Notes under the pieces: model-generated | What the model was told of the DNA's origin: nothing | Database searches by the model: none | Seen by the model: only the letters and a program-made list of their open reading frames with translations | Position numbers and translations under genes: made by a program | Shown here: in pieces, positions 7,687 through 17,527 of the stretch | How the letters are laid out: every line of letters starts with the position of its first letter | How positions within the stretch are numbered: the first letter of the stretch is position 1 | Assembly: GCF_900105475.1 (NCBI RefSeq) | Contig: NZ_LT629777.1 | Location: 5,642,001-5,706,000, forward strand | Reading direction: 5' to 3' | DNA from: Pseudomonas asplenii | Lineage (GTDB): Bacteria > Pseudomonadota > Gammaproteobacteria > Pseudomonadales > Pseudomonadaceae | Length of the DNA: 64,000 nt

Positions 7687-10600
7687 CACTTGACCACCCC
7701 CAACTGACGATTGCGCTCAAAAATCGCCTCTATTGTTTCATCAATTAGCTTTGGATCATACCCTCTACTTGTCAAATTCCCTCTCAGTGCATCTGTATCC
7801 CGACAGACAGCACCACACAAATCTAATGCGTCCTGTTGAATTTGCGTAGGCGTATTCTTACCACCAAAGGTCCTCCCGGCGATATGGACGTCTCGTGGGA
7901 TTTCCACAGCTGTAGCATTGTCATAAAGGGCTTTCTGTTCTAAATCGGTAAGTGGTCGACCAAGCTCAGCTTCTTTTGCAGCACGCAGAGCAGCAAAAGA
8001 TGGAATATGGTCATGCTCCAAAGCGTCACCAACAACCTCTCTCGACTTTAAGTCCTTATACCCACCAACCTCCAGCTCTTGCACTGGTCCTGAAGCCTCT
8101 GAGACGCCCCCCTCTGCCGCCTTAGTGCCTGCAGCAGCCGTATCAGAAGCCTCACTAAGTAGTCCTCCAGCACGAGGCAAAGAGGCTGCAACGCCCTCCG
8201 AACTCCCGCCAAGTAATTCGGGAAGGACCTCGGGAACCAAAGCAGCCATAAGCAACGCCGATGTTATAGCGAGCTGACTAGCAGGAGTTTTAGCAGGAGA
8301 CCTGTCGATCGGCATCCCCATACCATCGAACTCGGCTACAGGGTCTTGGGCTGCCACCTCATTTTCGAAACCGGCATTAGGCTGGGAGCCGCTCAGAAGA
8401 GCCAATACAGCCCTGATTTTTTTCTCTAAATGCGATTGATCGTTGTACTTCTCGGCAGCACCGCCAATCATGCTTCCGCTACTGGGATCTCCACCGGCCA
8501 GAGAGGCAGCGAGAAGACCAATAATCTGCGCTGTCGCAATCTTTTTCTGGCTTCCTTCCTGACTCAAGTCGCTCGCTGCAAACTGGTCACTGGCGTACTG
8601 AGCCAGTAGTCCGTTAGCGATCGGCGTGAGCCCGTCCGCCACCCCTCCGGCAATAGCGCCACTGGTAAAGTCCTGCCCCTTGGCAACAGAGAGAAGCCCG
8701 CCCAAGGTGGCATGCAACAACATCGTGGTCGCAGTACCTGGCTCTACGTGTAGTGCATCTGCAAGATCACCGACACCTTTGTTACCAACAGCCGCAGCCA
8801 GATCCAGCCCTTCACTGGCAAGCGCGCTGCCCAAATTGCTGCTGAAGCTGCCACCCTTGATCGCAGTGGAGATACCACTGCTGATCACCGCATGAGCACC
8901 ACTGCGTGCAAGGGTGTCCGTAGCGTTGCCCCAGGTGAGCATGTCGCTGGAGTAACCGGGGTTCTGTACAGGTCCGGCGGTAATAACCTGCGAGCCACCA
9001 TTCGGGGCTCCTTCAGCAGGCTTGAACCAGTTGCTGTCGGCGTAACTGATAGCACCTGCCGTCAATCCACTGATAGCCGCATTCTTGAGGCTATCGGCAC
9101 TGAACGTCTCGCCCAGCGCCGCGCCCAGATTGCCTTTGTTGTTGATGACACTGACCGCACCGGTACCGGCCATGGACGTCAGTACTGCCGAGCCGATGAT
9201 GTTGCCCAAACCCGCCGAGGTGGCAGCACTAGTCGCGGTAGCAGTGGTCGCCGCCGCCATGGTGCTGCCCATGCCCAACGACTCACCGGCCGACGCGACC
9301 AACGTACTGGCCGTGCCTGCCGTCAGCACCGTAACAATGATGATGATCGCCAGCATCGCCCCTGCCCCCAGGCTGGAGTTGCTGTACTTGTAGGAGTCGT
9401 GAAGCTCCTTGATCTGCCGCCAGTCGACGTCGCCGCGTTTCTCGGCGTCCTTGAGCCAGGCCAGTTGCGGGTCGGCCTGAACCATCGCGTCGATGGCCTG
9501 GCTGACGGTCTGTTCGTTGACCTGCTTCACATCGATGTGCAGGCCATCGACCGCCTTGATCACCACCTGGCCCTTGGCAGCCATTTCGGTCTGCTTGAGG
9601 GTCTCGTCGGTGCTGCCCTTGCCCTTCATGGTGTTCCAGGCAAGGTTGGTGTTGCTCTTGGCGTGGTCTTCCTTGTGCAGGTCCTTCACGCCTTCAAAGG
9701 TGATGGCGCCGCCACTTTGCAGGGTCAGGTCATTGCCACTGTCGAGCTTGGCCGCCTGGTAGTGCTGGTCGCCACTGCTGATCAGGCCAATATCGCCGCC
9801 GGCCTTGATCTGGCTGCCGACGTTGGTGACCTGGGTCACTTCGTCGTGCTGGGTCTTCTTGCTGCCCCAGGCCCCGCGCTTCTTCATGTCGTACAGCGAG
9901 TAGTCGCTGTCCTGCGCAGCCAGCAGGTCCAGCTTGCCGCCCGACACCAGATAGGCCTCATGGCCGGCATTGACCTGGCTCGACACCAGGGTCATGTCGG
10001 TACCCGAACTGAGCCGGACATTACCGCCCGCGCTGACGCTGGTCGCCACCTGGCTGACATGGTCATGCTGGGAGGTGACCTTCTTGGTCTTGCTGTAGTC
10101 GTGCTCCTCGTTCGCGGCAGAAGCCAGGGTCAGATCGCCCGCCGCCGCAAGCGACAGGTCACCCTTGGCGTCGATCTGGCTGGCGACGGCAGTCAGGTCG
10201 CGGCCGGCATTGACCGTGAGGTTGCCACCGGAGGAAACGCTGGAACGGTCCTGGGTAATGCTCTGGTCGCGGTTGCGGTCGCCACGGGTATTGCTGTCGA
10301 TCTCCTCGGCCGAGGTGATGTTGACGTCGCGACCGGCCTTGAGCGTGGTGTCGGTACCACTTTTGAGGGTGCTGCCGACGTTGTCGATGTCGCGGCCCGC
10401 CGTGACGGTCAGGCTCTGCGTCGCCTCGATCGCCGCCGCGTTGTCGGCAAAGGTACGCTGCTCGGTCTTGGCGTCCGTGCCACTCTGGTGGGTGGTCAGG
10501 GTGCGTTCGTTGATCACGTCCCCCGTCACTGCGGTCACCCCGACATCGCGACCGGCGATGATGCCGCCCGCCTTGTTGGTCAGGTCGTTGCCGGCCAGGG

Positions 10601-13600
10601 CATCCAGGCGATTGCCCGCCTCGAGCAGACCACTGTTGACCAGATCATTACCGGCAGCGGCCGTCAGGTTGCTGCTGGCCCGCAGGGTTCCGGCGTTGGT
10701 CAGGTCCTTGCCGGCGATCAGGTTGACGTCGCTGCCCTGGACCAGGGCGCCATTGGCGGCCAACCGATTGTTGGCATTGGCCAGGTAGAGCACCGGCACC
10801 AGCACCTGCTCGCCGTTGACCGTCTCGTTTTCCATCCAGACGATATCGTGGGTCAGGGCCGCCACCTGCTCGGAAGTCAGGCTGACGCCCAACTGCAGAT
10901 TCAGTTCCTGCTTGCTCTCGACGGCGTTGTTCATCAGGTACTTGAACATGCCGTCATCGGAGGTCTGGCCATCGATGAAGCGCTGCCCGGTGCGGGCCAC
11001 CACCGCCTGGTCAATCAGCTTTTCTTCGTAGAACCCATCCCCCAGGCGCTTGGCACTGGTATCCGGGTCATAGCCGAGGTTGGACAGCAGGTAGTCCGAA
11101 CTCATGAACTGCTTGAGGTCGGTGAGTGCCGGGTTGGTCTCGATCAGGTATTTCTGCGGATTGGTCCTGGCCGAGGTATCAGGCAAGCCGGCCACGTGCG
11201 CCAGGCTGGCAGCCTGTGCGCTGTTGTCCGTCTGCCCGCTCAGGCGGAACAAGCCGTTGCTACCCGTGGGAAGGCTGAAGCCCGGCAGGCTGACCGGATT
11301 GACCTGCTGCTGCGCCAGGTCCGGCGGCAGTTGCTGATTGACCGTGACAAAGGTGGAGAACTTGCTGGCCGAGGCCTGGGTGTCAGTGCGCGGACCGCTG
11401 CCGACGTAGGTATATCCAGGGCGTACGACGCTGCTGTCGATGCTGCCTTGAGCCGTGACATTGACCGCCCCACCGGCCTGGATCACGGCGGCATAGCTCT
11501 GGTCGCCGGCATCGATCTTGCGGGTCGTGCGGAACTGCCCCAGCTCGACCTCGGTGATAGCGATGAAGGCACTCATGGCCGCCTGCAGGCCACTCAGGTT
11601 GTTCGGGTTGTAGTCGGCGGCGCCCAGCGAGTAGTGGTCGTTGAACGAGGCGGCGCTGTCGTACCACATGCCCGCGTCGCGGGTACGTTCGGACATGAAC
11701 GTGCGCGAGGTCTCGGTTTCACCGGTCTCAAGACCGCTGTTGGTCAGGTTCGAGAGTGTTGCGGTCAGCGCACCACCGGCCGCGATGGTGCTGCTCTGGT
11801 TGAGCAGGTCGCCGCCCAGCAGGGTCAGGCTGCTCCCCGCCGTGATACTCGAGGCTGCGCTGGCCTCGGTGACCTCGAACCGGTCACGCTGGACGATCTG
11901 CCAGACGTGGTTCTGCTTGCCGCTGCAATCGCCGGCGTTGTAGCCCTCGATGCACTGGACTTCGGAAATCGACGCGGTGTAGATACCCTGGTCGCTTGTG
12001 TTGAGTATCGCCCGCACGTTCCTGATCGTGCTGGCAGCCAGGCTCATGCTGCCATCGCTTTGCAACGAGCCGGAGCTGTTGACGATGCTGCTGGCGACGG
12101 CCCCCTGCCCGTCCCGATCAATCACCAGGTTGCCCAGGCTGTAGACGCTGGCGTAACTGTTGGTCAACGAATCGACCCGCAAGCCCATGTCGCCACCGCT
12201 GAAGATCAGACCGTGGTCATTGAGCAATGCGCCCGTGGTGGCGGTGAGCTTCTGGGCGCTGCCCAGGGTGCCGTAGTTGTTGATGCTGGCGGCGGTGACG
12301 GTCATGTCGGCAGCGGAAGTCAAGCGCCCGCTGTTGTTCAAAATGCCGTCGATATTGATCGTGGTACTGCCACCACCGGCCACGCTCGCCGCCGAATCCA
12401 GGTCGAGTTGTGCCGCATGCAGTCCCAAGATGCCCAGGCTGCTCAGGCGCCCCTTGCCGGCATAGCCGCCGCTCAGTACCAGACTGGCTGTCCCGTCACT
12501 GCCGATCAGGCCATCGTTGCCCCAGGTGACCCCGCTGCCGGTCAGGCTGGTAGAGGCCAAAAGCTGACCTCCGGCGGTCTGGGTCAGATGGTTGACGTTG
12601 ACGGTAAGGTGGTCGGCCTGGATCGAGCTGCTGTTGGTCCAGCTGTCGGCGTTGAGCGTCAGGTCGCCATAGGTCACCAGTTGGCCACCGACGTTGCTGA
12701 GGTTGGCCATGCTGATGGCGAACAGACCGGTCCCGGCATGCAGCAGGCTGCCGCCCTGGTTCTGGAAACTGCCGGCATCGAGACCCAGATCGGTGTTGGC
12801 TGTCTCCAGTCGGCCATTGCTGTTGTCGAGCAGGCCACCGATGCTGAACACGGTCTTGCTGCTCTTGCCCAGCGCCCGCAACTGGCCGTTCTGGTTGTTC
12901 AGGCTCGCGGCATTGATCGTCAGAGTGGTCTGGCTTTCGACAATGCCACCGGTGTTGTTCAGGGCACCTTGCAGCGCAAGGTTGATCTGGTTTCCGCTGA
13001 TCTGGCCGTCGTTACTGCCGCTGTTGTCGAAGTCAGTGCCGCTGACCTGCACCCGATTACTGGCATAGAGCCCGCCATTACGGTTGTCGATGTTGCCGCT
13101 GCCGGCATCGAGTACCGCGTCGCCCGCCTGGGCGGCGATACGCCCGCCATTGTTGTCGATACCGCCGAAGGCATTGAGCGCCAGGCGCTGAGCCTGGATC
13201 GTGCCGCCCTGGTTGTTGTTGCTCAGGTCATAGCCGTTCTTCAGCACGCCAACGATGTGACTTTCGAAGGCGCCCTTGACGCTGGACAGCAGGCCGCCGC
13301 GACTGTCGAGATTGGTCGCAGTGAGGGTCAGGTCACCTTCCTGGGCAATGACTTTGCCGCTCTGGTTGTCGACATCGCCCGTGACATCCAGCGTGACCGC
13401 ACCTTTGCCCTGCAGTGAGCCTCGGGAGTTGCCCAAGCTGGCGGCATTGAGTTGCAGATCGGCGTTGCGGCTGGCAATCAGGCCGTCGGCACTGTTGTCC
13501 ACATTGCCGCTGGCGGTGATCAGCAGGGTGTCAGCGGCACCGATGGTGCCTTGCTGGCTGTTGTCCAAACCGCCCGTGAGCAGGGTCAGCAGGCCCTGGC

Positions 13601-15680
13601 TGTTGATGCCGCCGTTCTGGTTGTTGATCTGCGCACTGCGCTGGACCAGCAACGGGCCCGCGCTGGACAGCTTGCCGTAGTGGTTGGTCAGGGTGCCGAG
13701 CAGGTCGAGGGTGACGCCGGCATTGCCGGTCAAGGTACCGTGGCTGTTATCCAGGTCGGTGCCGGTGAAGCTCAGGGCGTCATTGGCGCTGACGGTGCCG
13801 CCGTTGTTCAGGGCCATCGCTTGCAGGGTCAGGGTGGCCGAGCTGGTGATGGATCCGCTCTGGGTGTTGTCGAGCAGACCGGTGACGGTCAGCTTCTGGG
13901 CCTCGGCGCTGGAGAGGACGCCCTGATCGCTGTTGTCGAGACTGTCAGCCGTGACGGTCAGGGTCTTCTGGCTGACCACCGCGCCGGCATGGCTGTTGAG
14001 CAGTGCACCGCTGAGGGTGACAGCGACATCACCGTTGCGACTGGAGACCGTGCCGCTGTTGCGGTTGTCCAGGCTGGTACCGTTGACGGTCAGGCCCTGC
14101 CAGCCGGAGATCAGACCGTTCTGGTTATTCAGGGCTCCAGTGGCGGTGATGTCCAGGATGTTCTCGGCCATGACCAGGCCAGTGAGGTTATCCATTGTGC
14201 CAAGGATCAGTGTGCTACTGGACTTGCTGGAGACTTCACCACCGTTGTTGTTCAGGTGGCCGAGGGTGGCGGTCAGTTGACCGACGCTGTTGATCAGGCC
14301 GCCCTGCCCGTTCAGTACCGTGTCGGCGGTCAGGTTCAGGCTGTCGGCGCTCAGCACACGGCCCTGGTTCCGGTTATCGAGGGTGCCGGCCGTGACAACA
14401 GTCTGCCGCTGAGCGCTCAGGGTACCGCCCTGGTTATTCAGGGTCTGGGTGGTGGTGACCTTCAGGTCGCGGCTGGCGATGACGCTATTGCCAGCGTTGT
14501 TGACGTTCTGTGCGGTGACGCTGACGTAGCCTGTGGCATTGCGGCTGTTATCGGCGTTGACCCCGGCTTCGATGATGCCGTTGTTGGTCAACTGCCCGCC
14601 GCTGTTCAGGGTGATACGGTCCTTGGCAACCAGGTTGTTCTGGCTGCTCAGGTCACCCTGGGTGGTCACGTCCAGGGTAGTACCGGCGTAAACCGGGCCC
14701 TTGGCTTCCAGGCTCTGGGCCTTGACGTTGACTGCGCCGGTCGCCGCCGTGTCGACCATGCTCAGGTGACCGTTGGCGTCGAGCTGGATGTCACCACCGC
14801 TGGCAACCATCTTGCCGTCGAGCTTTACCCCGACACCGGCTTCGGTACCGACCAGTTTGATCGCACCGGCATACATGCCGCCCAGGGCCGAGGAGTCGAT
14901 CGCCAGTTGCGGGGCATTGTTCGGGTTGGCGGTGCGAGCCGTTGCCTGCAACGTCTGGGCATCCACGTCATTGGCGCCCGTGATGATCGACAGCTTGTTC
15001 GCGTTGATTTGTGCGTTGAGGATCGCCGCACGGGTGATGATTTCGAACTGGTCGATGTTATTGGCGTTCAGGCCTGCTCCATCAATCGAAACGCTGCCCT
15101 GGTCGACCTGATAACCCGAAACCTGCCCATTGGTAATCACCGCCTTGCCGGTGGTCAGCGTCGCCTGCGGCGTGTTGATGAAACCGCAACCGTTACAGCT
15201 GATGCCATACGGGTTGGCGACGATCACATGGGCCGACTGCCCCGCCACTTCGGTGTAGCCGCTCAGTTGACTCGGGCTGCCACCGTTGACTTCGTTGAGG
15301 ATGGTGGTAGCCGCAGCCCCCTGAAAATTCGGGTTGCCCAGAATGATCCCGCCCAACTGCGTCGACTGGGTCCGACCGGTGGCGTTGTTGAGGATGACGC
15401 CCTGGCTGCCGACGTTGTAATCGTGGAACTGGTTGTGCGACAGCCCACTGGCATTGGGTGCGGCAATGTTGACGATGGGCACGCCGTTGCCTGCCTGCCC
15501 CAGCGTCGTCCCCGGCGCGCTGACCACGATACCGTCCGCCTGTGCCCACAACGGCTGCCAGAACATGACGTTCACCAACAGGAACGCCAGCCCGCGCTTG
15601 GGCAGGCCTAGAAAGTGGTCACGGTTTTTCAGGGCTGCTGAAGGCTGGCGCACGAGGAAGGCGAACTGGCGAACGTCCAT
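7686..15680 (-). CDS. cdiA: CdiA-type contact-dependent inhibition toxin / filamentous haemagglutinin (TpsA)
   Basis: About 2,664 residues. After a long leader ending PLWAQA comes the two-partner-secretion domain, with NPYGISCNGCGF at about residues 159-170 counted from the upstream ATG (15689). Long FHA-1 beta-helix repeats follow (about genomic 14.8-12.1 kb; many LDNS/GLLNNxxG units). Next is a Cys-containing region (VQCIEGYNAGDCSGKQNHVW, near 11.95 kb) in the place of the receptor-binding/YP segment, then FHA-2 repeats (about 10.7-9.5 kb), then an Ala/Gly-rich DUF637-like pretoxin region with a hydrophobic stretch. No VENN motif was found. The last 126 residues carry LEHDHIPS and VHIAGRTFGGKN, suggesting an HNH/EndoVII-like nuclease tip. 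Start: the ATG at 15680 gives the pseudomonad leader MDVRQFAF; 15689 is an alternative. cdiB lies upstream and cdiI overlaps downstream. Confidence 0.9.
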   Translation of the reverse strand: MDVRQFAFLVRQPSAALKNRDHFLGLPKRGLAFLLVNVMFWQPLWAQADGIVVSAPGTTLGQAGNGVPIVNIAAPNASGLSHNQFHDYNVGSQGVILNNATGRTQSTQLGGIILGNPNFQGAAATTILNEVNGGSPSQLSGYTEVAGQSAHVIVANPYGISCNGCGFINTPQATLTTGKAVITNGQVSGYQVDQGSVSIDGAGLNANNIDQFEIITRAAILNAQINANKLSIITGANDVDAQTLQATARTANPNNAPQLAIDSSALGGMYAGAIKLVGTEAGVGVKLDGKMVASGGDIQLDANGHLSMVDTAATGAVNVKAQSLEAKGPVYAGTTLDVTTQGDLSSQNNLVAKDRITLNSGGQLTNNGIIEAGVNADNSRNATGYVSVTAQNVNNAGNSVIASRDLKVTTTQTLNNQGGTLSAQRQTVVTAGTLDNRNQGRVLSADSLNLTADTVLNGQGGLINSVGQLTATLGHLNNNGGEVSSKSSSTLILGTMDNLTGLVMAENILDITATGALNNQNGLISGWQGLTVNGTSLDNRNSGTVSSRNGDVAVTLSGALLNSHAGAVVSQKTLTVTADSLDNSDQGVLSSAEAQKLTVTGLLDNTQSGSITSSATLTLQAMALNNGGTVSANDALSFTGTDLDNSHGTLTGNAGVTLDLLGTLTNHYGKLSSAGPLLVQRSAQINNQNGGINSQGLLTLLTGGLDNSQQGTIGAADTLLITASGNVDNSADGLIASRNADLQLNAASLGNSRGSLQGKGAVTLDVTGDVDNQSGKVIAQEGDLTLTATNLDSRGGLLSSVKGAFESHIVGVLKNGYDLSNNNQGGTIQAQRLALNAFGGIDNNGGRIAAQAGDAVLDAGSGNIDNRNGGLYASNRVQVSGTDFDNSGSNDGQISGNQINLALQGALNNTGGIVESQTTLTINAASLNNQNGQLRALGKSSKTVFSIGGLLDNSNGRLETANTDLGLDAGSFQNQGGSLLHAGTGLFAISMANLSNVGGQLVTYGDLTLNADSWTNSSSIQADHLTVNVNHLTQTAGGQLLASTSLTGSGVTWGNDGLIGSDGTASLVLSGGYAGKGRLSSLGILGLHAAQLDLDSAASVAGGGSTTINIDGILNNSGRLTSAADMTVTAASINNYGTLGSAQKLTATTGALLNDHGLIFSGGDMGLRVDSLTNSYASVYSLGNLVIDRDGQGAVASSIVNSSGSLQSDGSMSLAASTIRNVRAILNTSDQGIYTASISEVQCIEGYNAGDCSGKQNHVWQIVQRDRFEVTEASAASSITAGSSLTLLGGDLLNQSSTIAAGGALTATLSNLTNSGLETGETETSRTFMSERTRDAGMWYDSAASFNDHYSLGAADYNPNNLSGLQAAMSAFIAITEVELGQFRTTRKIDAGDQSYAAVIQAGGAVNVTAQGSIDSSVVRPGYTYVGSGPRTDTQASASKFSTFVTVNQQLPPDLAQQQVNPVSLPGFSLPTGSNGLFRLSGQTDNSAQAASLAHVAGLPDTSARTNPQKYLIETNPALTDLKQFMSSDYLLSNLGYDPDTSAKRLGDGFYEEKLIDQAVVARTGQRFIDGQTSDDGMFKYLMNNAVESKQELNLQLGVSLTSEQVAALTHDIVWMENETVNGEQVLVPVLYLANANNRLAANGALVQGSDVNLIAGKDLTNAGTLRASSNLTAAAGNDLVNSGLLEAGNRLDALAGNDLTNKAGGIIAGRDVGVTAVTGDVINERTLTTHQSGTDAKTEQRTFADNAAAIEATQSLTVTAGRDIDNVGSTLKSGTDTTLKAGRDVNITSAEEIDSNTRGDRNRDQSITQDRSSVSSGGNLTVNAGRDLTAVASQIDAKGDLSLAAAGDLTLASAANEEHDYSKTKKVTSQHDHVSQVATSVSAGGNVRLSSGTDMTLVSSQVNAGHEAYLVSGGKLDLLAAQDSDYSLYDMKKRGAWGSKKTQHDEVTQVTNVGSQIKAGGDIGLISSGDQHYQAAKLDSGNDLTLQSGGAITFEGVKDLHKEDHAKSNTNLAWNTMKGKGSTDETLKQTEMAAKGQVVIKAVDGLHIDVKQVNEQTVSQAIDAMVQADPQLAWLKDAEKRGDVDWRQIKELHDSYKYSNSSLGAGAMLAIIIIVTVLTAGTASTLVASAGESLGMGSTMAAATTATATSAATSAGLGNIIGSAVLTSMAGTGAVSVINNKGNLGAALGETFSADSLKNAAISGLTAGAISYADSNWFKPAEGAPNGGSQVITAGPVQNPGYSSDMLTWGNATDTLARSGAHAVISSGISTAIKGGSFSSNLGSALASEGLDLAAAVGNKGVGDLADALHVEPGTATTMLLHATLGGLLSVAKGQDFTSGAIAGGVADGLTPIANGLLAQYASDQFAASDLSQEGSQKKIATAQIIGLLAASLAGGDPSSGSMIGGAAEKYNDQSHLEKKIRAVLALLSGSQPNAGFENEVAAQDPVAEFDGMGMPIDRSPAKTPASQLAITSALLMAALVPEVLPELLGGSSEGVAASLPRAGGLLSEASDTAAAGTKAAEGGVSEASGPVQELEVGGYKDLKSREVVGDALEHDHIPSFAALRAAKEAELGRPLTDLEQKALYDNATAVEIPRDVHIAGRTFGGKNTPTQIQQDALDLCGAVCRDTDALRGNLTSRGYDPKLIDETIEAIFERNRQLGVVK

Positions 15681-15712
15681 GTCAGGCATCTCGGATCAGT
15701 TGAAACGAAGAA

Positions 15713-17425
15713 TTAGAGGAAGAAATCCAGGCGAAAGTAGATCGGCGCCTCGCGCTCAGTGATCGGCGATGGGCGCTCCAGGGAATGGGCAAAGGTCACC
15801 GTCGCGGCCACGTACTGACCACGGGCGAACAACTCCAGAGAATCGCTGGTCATACGCCCGTGCTGCTCGGCGTTGTAACGATCGTGCTGGATCACACCCT
15901 GGTCGTAACCGAGGCTGGTGCCGTACTCCGAGAGCAGTGGTTTGAGCCAGTCCAGGGCCACGGGGCGGCTCCAGCGCAGGTCGTTGCGCCAGTAACCACC
16001 GCTGTCACCGGAGAGGGTCTGGTCCTGGTAACCACGAATCGACGAGAGCCCGCCCAGACTCATGCGCTGCGCACTGAACAGCACATCTTCGCTGCGCTGG
16101 CCGGTCATCAGGCTGCTGAAACTGAAGGACTCGCCCCACAGTTGGAACGGTTGCAGGTAGCTGACCGTGCCTGTGTATTTGCGGTAACGCGCATCCGCCT
16201 GCCCCGGGCCCGGGTCATGACTGCCCTGGGCGTCGAAGGCACCGATGCCGTCTTGCATGCCCAGGTCGACGTTGACAAATGCCCCACCGATCCGGCGCCC
16301 GTGACTGATACCGAAGCCCGACTCACTCAAGCGATTGCTGCTGACCGCCAGCTTGCTGTCTTCGATGAAGTTCTGAGTACGCAGGTAAGTCAGCGTGGTG
16401 TTGAGCGAGGTCTTGCTCACCGCGTCCCGATAGACGACCCGCTCCAGTTTCAACTGATGGTTCTGGCTATCGCCACTCTGCCTGAAGGCAAATCCACTGG
16501 CCTGGGCTTGCGAGCGGTATTCGCTTTCGCTGTAGGTGTAGCTGAGGTTCCACCAGCCAAACGGCAGGTTGTAATAGAGCATCGCGTTACGCGAGTTTTT
16601 CGTCGTATCGCCGACTACGTCATGACCGGCCCGCAGGGAGAACTGGTCGGCCAGGCCCAAGGGGTTGTCCCAATCAAAGGTCGTACCCGCCTGCTGCAGA
16701 CCGGTGCTGCGCTGGCCTTCGTTGCTGTAAGACAGGCCGGCACGCCAGGGTTTGCGTGGGGTGTTCTTGACCAGCACTTCGCTGCCGCCCACGTCCTTGC
16801 CCGGTGCCAGTTCCATCTGCGCCTGATTCGATGGCAAGCGGTTCAACTGGTCGACCATCTGCTCGATCTCCCGCAAGTTGAGCAGATCGCCCTCTTTGCC
16901 AGGAAAGCTCATCGCCAGCTCACGGTCGGCAAGGCCGCTGCCCTCGGCGCCCTTGAGCCCTTCGAGCCTACCCTCGACCACCAGCACTTTCAGGTTACCG
17001 CTGGACAGGTCCTGTTGCGGCAGGTAGGCGCGGCTGGTGACCAGACCTTTCTCGATATAGCGGTCAGTGATGACCTTGAGCAGTTCGTTGAGTTGCGGCA
17101 CACCCAGACACTGGCCGATGTAGGGCTTGAGCAGTCGCTCGCGCTCGCTGGCGGAAAGCGAGTCTGCGCCCTGCAGATCGATGGTCTTGATCGGGAAGCA
17201 GCGGCTGTCGACCGGGGCCTGGGACGCCACCGGGGCGGCGGTTTTACCAGGCAGATCCTTGAGTTCTTCAAGACGGCGGCGCTGTTCTTCGAGGAGGCGA
17301 TCCTGGCGATCACGAATCAGGTCGGTGTCGCCAGGCGTGGGAGCCGCGTGGGCGCTGAAGGAGAAACTGGTGACGATAACGGTCAGTGCAACAACAGTAC
17401 TCGCCCTGAGAAATGAGGTATCCAT
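15713..17425 (-). CDS. cdiB: CdiB/TpsB outer-membrane two-partner secretion transporter
   Basis: Omp85-superfamily transporter that exports the adjacent CdiA. With the ATG at 17425 it has 570 residues and a clean signal peptide ending SFSAHA. Upstream TTG/ATG codons at 17458/17455 would add 11 or 10 residues before the signal and are less likely. After a charged plug helix (DRQDRLLEEQRRRLEEL), two POTRA domains follow, the first beginning CFPIKTIDLQGAD and the second ending near LVVEGRLEGL. The rest is a 16-strand barrel with the L6-loop motif SIRGYQDQTLSGDSGGYWRN and a C-terminal aromatic strand. It is 32 bp upstream of cdiA and is the first gene of the cdiBAI operon; the promoter probably lies in the AT-rich 17430-17527 gap. 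Confidence 0.93.
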   Translation of the reverse strand: MDTSFLRASTVVALTVIVTSFSFSAHAAPTPGDTDLIRDRQDRLLEEQRRRLEELKDLPGKTAAPVASQAPVDSRCFPIKTIDLQGADSLSASERERLLKPYIGQCLGVPQLNELLKVITDRYIEKGLVTSRAYLPQQDLSSGNLKVLVVEGRLEGLKGAEGSGLADRELAMSFPGKEGDLLNLREIEQMVDQLNRLPSNQAQMELAPGKDVGGSEVLVKNTPRKPWRAGLSYSNEGQRSTGLQQAGTTFDWDNPLGLADQFSLRAGHDVVGDTTKNSRNAMLYYNLPFGWWNLSYTYSESEYRSQAQASGFAFRQSGDSQNHQLKLERVVYRDAVSKTSLNTTLTYLRTQNFIEDSKLAVSSNRLSESGFGISHGRRIGGAFVNVDLGMQDGIGAFDAQGSHDPGPGQADARYRKYTGTVSYLQPFQLWGESFSFSSLMTGQRSEDVLFSAQRMSLGGLSSIRGYQDQTLSGDSGGYWRNDLRWSRPVALDWLKPLLSEYGTSLGYDQGVIQHDRYNAEQHGRMTSDSLELFARGQYVAATVTFAHSLERPSPITEREAPIYFRLDFFL

Positions 17426-17527
17426 ACGCGCCCTATCGAACTGGCTCTGTGCCATCAATCGGCGGCGATACTAGGGCGGCATTTCTATGGCGTCAATTTG
17501 TCAAAGATGAAACTATTTCAAAACATT

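Noticed and set aside
8892..13418. A 1,508-residue open frame on the plus strand, opposite cdiA, followed by another at 13452-15611
   Set aside because: Both are antisense to the repetitive, GC-rich adhesin; long antisense frames arise from its codon pattern. They show no domain, are dominated by repeated V/A/G/D/Q, and lack ribosome sites.
15785..17416. 543-residue plus-strand frame opposite cdiB
   Set aside because: Shadow of a GC-rich gene with clear POTRA and barrel features on the minus strand.
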